Positions 6,311 to 8,442 of a stretch of 8,442 nucleotides of DNA are shown here, one piece after another; position 1 is the stretch's first letter; every line of letters begins with the position of its first letter. The stretch spans positions 1 to 8,442 of the forward strand of contig USIZ01000046.1 of the NCBI GenBank assembly GCA_900554855.1. Reading direction: 5' to 3'. The translations under genes were made by a program, and so were the position numbers. The notes beneath the pieces were generated by a model that was not told where the DNA came from, ran no database searches, and worked only from the letters and a program-made list of their open reading frames with translations. The DNA comes from an uncultured Eubacteriales bacterium (lineage in GTDB: Bacteria > Bacillota > Clostridia > Oscillospirales > Oscillospiraceae).

Positions 6311-6329
6311 ATGATATTGACAATATCAT
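6311..6329. repeat. 19-bp perfect palindrome with T7 run at the symporter breakpoint
   Basis: ATGATATTG-A-CAATATCAT is a perfect 9-bp inverted repeat around one base, followed by seven T's (6329-6335). It contains TTGACA (6317-6322) on the + strand, but I see no good -10 box at the right distance. It resembles a dimeric repressor operator, in spirit like iron-responsive boxes though not their consensus, or an element end. It marks the point where symporter homology stops and AT-rich DNA begins. Confidence 0.5.
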
Positions 6330-6335
6330 TTTTTT

Positions 6336-6440
6336 GAGTTTGCAAATAAAAAGATCGTCAACTCTTCACACAGTGCGACCAGTCAATGGTCAGTTTTTCG
6401 GTATTCGGTTTTTACGTTCAGTTCGATAAACTTGAAACTG
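6336..6440. other. AT-rich intergenic stretch without a recognisable gene
   Basis: About 105 bases between the palindrome and the methyltransferase stop. No reading frame here looks like a known protein. One weak hairpin, GACCA-gtcaa-TGGTC (6377-6391), is followed by AGTTTTT on the + strand; it is too short to call a terminator with confidence. The base composition matches the methyltransferase gene rather than the flanking GC-rich DNA. Confidence 0.5.
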
Positions 6441-7055
6441 TCAGCCCAAAATCAGGACGCCTGCGCATTCGGACATTTGCGTAAATGAAAGGGCTGGAAA
6501 ATCTTTTCTCAGTTCCTCAACGACAAAGTAGATTTCATCATTATCCCATGTGTCTCCTGCCTTCAATTTACACTGTTCTAATTCCTTGCGTGTTTCAAAG
6601 GCAATATCGCCGATTATAATTTTACCGTTTTCCTTTAAGTAGTTACGCAGGTCTAGCAGGAAGTTGTTCTTTTGCACATCCGTCAAATGATGCAGAGAGT
6701 ATGTCGCAACAATATAATCATAACGAAAGTCCCGCAATGGTTCAGCAAGTCCTTTTGAAAAGTCCCCCTGATATAAATGTGCATTTGGCATTTTCTCAGA
6801 TGCCAACGCAATCATTCTTGCTGAAAAATCCTGCCCATAAATAGAGTAACCTCGCTCGTATAGTTTTGCCGTTAATGTGCCTGTTCCGAACCCAATATCC
6901 AGCACAACGGCGTTTTCGGCTCCAGTTATGGTCTGAAAAATGAATCCAAGTACTTTTTTATAACCGGCAAAAGGGTATGTGTTTTTCTCATCAGAAATGC
7001 CGACAGTTTTGTCATAACCATCAGCCCAAAGGTCGAACTCTTTGTTGTTTAGCAT
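6441..7055 (-). CDS. Class I SAM-dependent methyltransferase, probably horizontally acquired
   Basis: A 204-residue cytosolic methyltransferase with the Rossmann-fold signature. Motif I is VLDIGFGTGTL (51-61), which binds S-adenosylmethionine; the acidic loop is GQDFSARMI (74-82); YIVATYSLHHL (114-124) is the post-motif block; KIIIGDIAFETR forms a later strand. The N-terminus MLNNKEFDLWADGYDKTVG is characteristic of a small uncharacterised clade. The ATG at 7053-7055 has GGAGG eight bases upstream; an in-frame ATG 36 bases further up lacks a good site. Substrate unknown. The gene is visibly richer in A and T and uses more AAA, AAT and TTA-type codons than its neighbours, and it lies beside a truncated symporter, which suggests transfer. 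A TATAAT box lies 50 bases upstream of the start. Confidence 0.85.
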   Translation of the reverse strand: MLNNKEFDLWADGYDKTVGISDEKNTYPFAGYKKVLGFIFQTITGAENAVVLDIGFGTGTLTAKLYERGYSIYGQDFSARMIALASEKMPNAHLYQGDFSKGLAEPLRDFRYDYIVATYSLHHLTDVQKNNFLLDLRNYLKENGKIIIGDIAFETRKELEQCKLKAGDTWDNDEIYFVVEELRKDFPALSFTQMSECAGVLILG

Positions 7056-7104
7056 ACTTACTTCCTCCGCAAATTCTAATTTATTGCTCACTTTTCGTGC
7101 TCAA

Positions 7105-7110
7105 ATTATA
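7105..7110 (-). promoter_or_regulatory. Putative -10 box of the methyltransferase gene
   Basis: The complement reads TATAAT, a perfect -10 box, inside an AT-rich stretch and about 50 bases upstream of the start codon. No convincing -35 box stands at 16-18 bases, so the promoter may be weak or activator dependent. Confidence 0.45.
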
Positions 7111-7307
7111 CAATAAAACTTGTGAACAATTCTACCGCAACTTTGGAATATAAGTGCCGGGGGATCGTGTTTGCTGAGGATTGTTTTTTATGCAGGCCGT
7201 CATGCCTGATTCAACGTCAGCGGCGGCGTTCTCCTTCAGAGAACGATGGAAGAAATTGATTTTGCATAAACTGTATGGAGAACCTGCATATATGGAATAA
7301 GCATTTC
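7111..7307. other. Intergenic region between methyltransferase and asparaginase genes
   Basis: About 200 bases with no recognisable gene in any frame. Composition changes back towards GC-rich near 7150, probably the right edge of the acquired segment. Two small inverted repeats occur: CAGGC/GCCTG around 7193-7208, and a 7-bp stem CGTTCTC/GAGAACG (7227-7233 with 7239-7245). Neither has a U tract, and their role is unknown. Confidence 0.45.
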
Positions 7308-7336
7308 TTGACGAGCCTATAATTCCGTGCTACTAT
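7308..7336 (+). promoter_or_regulatory. Promoter of the asparaginase gene
   Basis: TTGACG (7308-7313) and TACTAT (7331-7336) are separated by 17 bases, a good sigma-A promoter. The -10 box ends 48 bases before the ATG at 7385, so the asparaginase has its own promoter and is not read from the upstream genes, which point the other way. Confidence 0.65.
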
Positions 7337-7384
7337 GACGGAAATAGAGCCTTGGCTTGCCAAATATGCTGCGGGGAGGACCAT

Positions 7385-8401
7385 ATGAACACCAATAAGC
7401 GGATCTGTATTATTTACACTGGCGGTACCATCGGCATGGTGCCCAGTGAGCATGGCTATGTTCCAAAGACTGGGGTGTTTGAGCCGCTGCTGCGCAGCAT
7501 CAACGACATTCATCGGCCTGAATTTCCGGACTGGGAGCTGGTGGAGTTTTCCCCGCTGCTGGATTCCTCCAACATTGCAGTGGGAGACTGGAACAAGATC
7601 GGCCGGGTCATTGACCAGCACTATGACGAATTTGACGGCTTTGTGGTGCTCCACGGTACGGACACCATGGCCTATACCGCGTCGGCGCTGTCCTTTATGC
7701 TGGAAAACCTGAATAAACCGGTGGTGTTCACCGGCTCGCAGATTCCGCTGTGCATGCTGCGCAGTGACGGGCTGGACAATATTGTGAATGCGATCCTGAT
7801 CGCCGCCTCCGGACGGGTGCATGAGGTGTGTCTCTACTTTGGCGGGCGGCTGCTGCGGGGCAACCGGAGCACAAAGATGTCGGCAGATCTGCTGGAAGCC
7901 TTTGATTCGCCCAATGCTCCGCATCTGGCTGAGACGGGCATCGACATTCAGTACCACGACACGGTGATCCGGCCTAAGGGAGTTGGTAAGCTTCATTTGC
8001 AAGAATTTGTCGATGTTCCTATCGGTGTGCTCAAGGTATTTCCGGGTATTCAGTTCGACCTTTTTGAATCTATTATGACGGAGAAACTGAAGGGTGTGGT
8101 GTTTGAAGCGTTCGGTGCAGGCAACATTCCCAGCCGTCCGGGGTCAAACCTCCTGCCGCTGGTGGAGCGCGCCTATCGGAGCGGGACAGTCATCGTAGTC
8201 TGTTCCCAGTGCCAGCAGGGCTCGGTGAGCCTGGGCACCTATGAGACCAGCAGCGGCCTGGCCCGGGCGGACGCGGTCAGCGGCGGCGACATGACCATCG
8301 AGGCCGCAGTCACCAAACTCTATTATCTCTTCAGCTGCGGCTATGACAAAGAGACCATCCGGGAGAAGATGGAGCAAAACCTCTGCGGTGAGCGGAGTTG
8401 A
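7385..8401 (+). CDS. ansA: Type I L-asparaginase (cytoplasmic, AnsA-like)
   Basis: A 338-residue type I asparaginase, the same length as E. coli AnsA; it hydrolyses L-asparagine to aspartate and ammonia in the cytosol. The N-terminal nucleophile loop is YTGGTIGM (11-18, T15 as nucleophile), the substrate-binding SSNI is at 61-64, the second catalytic block HGTDTMAYTASALSFML covers 90-106 with the T92-D93 pair, TGSQIP is at 117-122, and RGNRSTK puts the catalytic lysine at 164. All expected residues are present. No signal peptide is seen, in contrast to the periplasmic type II enzymes. The ATG at 7385 follows GGGAGGA (7374-7380) by a few bases; an in-frame ATG at 7352 has no such site. It appears monocistronic. 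About 40 bases remain after the stop, without a visible terminator. Confidence 0.95.
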   Translation: MNTNKRICIIYTGGTIGMVPSEHGYVPKTGVFEPLLRSINDIHRPEFPDWELVEFSPLLDSSNIAVGDWNKIGRVIDQHYDEFDGFVVLHGTDTMAYTASALSFMLENLNKPVVFTGSQIPLCMLRSDGLDNIVNAILIAASGRVHEVCLYFGGRLLRGNRSTKMSADLLEAFDSPNAPHLAETGIDIQYHDTVIRPKGVGKLHLQEFVDVPIGVLKVFPGIQFDLFESIMTEKLKGVVFEAFGAGNIPSRPGSNLLPLVERAYRSGTVIVVCSQCQQGSVSLGTYETSSGLARADAVSGGDMTIEAAVTKLYYLFSCGYDKETIREKMEQNLCGERS

Positions 8402-8442
8402 AGGCGGATGCACGGCAGACGTAATTGCAAACGATATCAATA

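Noticed and set aside
6377..6398. Hairpin GACCA/TGGTC followed by a T5 run
   Set aside because: The stem is only 5 bp and no + strand gene ends just upstream, so I do not call it a terminator.
7111..7384. Possible riboswitch or tRNA in the region before the asparaginase
   Set aside because: No cloverleaf or known riboswitch core is visible; only two short unsupported inverted repeats and a simple promoter are present.
7217..8002. 261-codon minus-strand frame opposite the asparaginase
   Set aside because: It is antisense to a complete asparaginase with all catalytic residues; the product resembles no family and there is no start signal.
1..8442. CRISPR array, integrase or insertion sequence
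   Set aside because: No spaced direct repeats, transposase/recombinase motifs or terminal inverted repeats with target duplications were seen, even around the AT-rich segment.

Overview
The window looks like a chromosomal accessory region from a GC-rich anaerobic Clostridia-type Firmicute, perhaps a gut Oscillospiraceae/Lachnospiraceae relative. This rests on strong AGGAGG-type ribosome binding sites, O2-sensitive glycyl-radical chemistry, sigma-A-type promoters with clear -35/-10 boxes, and a GC-rich background broken by one AT-rich segment. The species assignment is inference.

Left part (1-1620): the C-terminal end of a glycyl-radical-enzyme (GRE) activating enzyme enters on the + strand and stops at 250. 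A 14-bp hairpin terminator follows, shared with a convergent minus-strand Asp/Glu/hydantoin racemase-like gene. That racemase lacks a normal N-terminus and its second catalytic cysteine. A cytidylate-kinase-like gene (956-1552, +) starts inside the racemase's open upstream frame and ends at a 17-bp perfect hairpin.

Centre (1655-5992): the core is a minus-strand operon, a full-length PFL/glycerol-dehydratase-like GRE (789 aa) followed 14 nt later by its radical-SAM activase. A divergent LysR-type regulator lies upstream. The 142-bp intergenic region holds two back-to-back promoters and repeated ATAGACA/TGTCTAT half-sites, so LysR control of the GRE operon is likely. The GRE is strange: the glycine that carries the radical is threonine (RVATYS instead of RVxGYS), the C-x-E active-site motif is C-H-N, and the partner activase has GGGEA where SGGEP is usual. 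The frames are intact, so this is either a repurposed, non-canonical GRE pair or a recently inactivated one.

Right part (5993-8442): a terminator closes the LysR gene. Next comes a C-terminal fragment of a GPH-family (MelB-like) sugar symporter, cut off near 6310 at a 19-bp palindrome. An AT-rich stretch follows, carrying a class I SAM methyltransferase that looks horizontally acquired, and then a complete type I (AnsA-like) asparaginase with its own promoter.

Together, the GRE, activase, LysR regulator, racemase and symporter could be remnants of one small-molecule catabolic locus in which several members carry lesions or altered catalytic residues. The asparaginase and methyltransferase look like independent genes.
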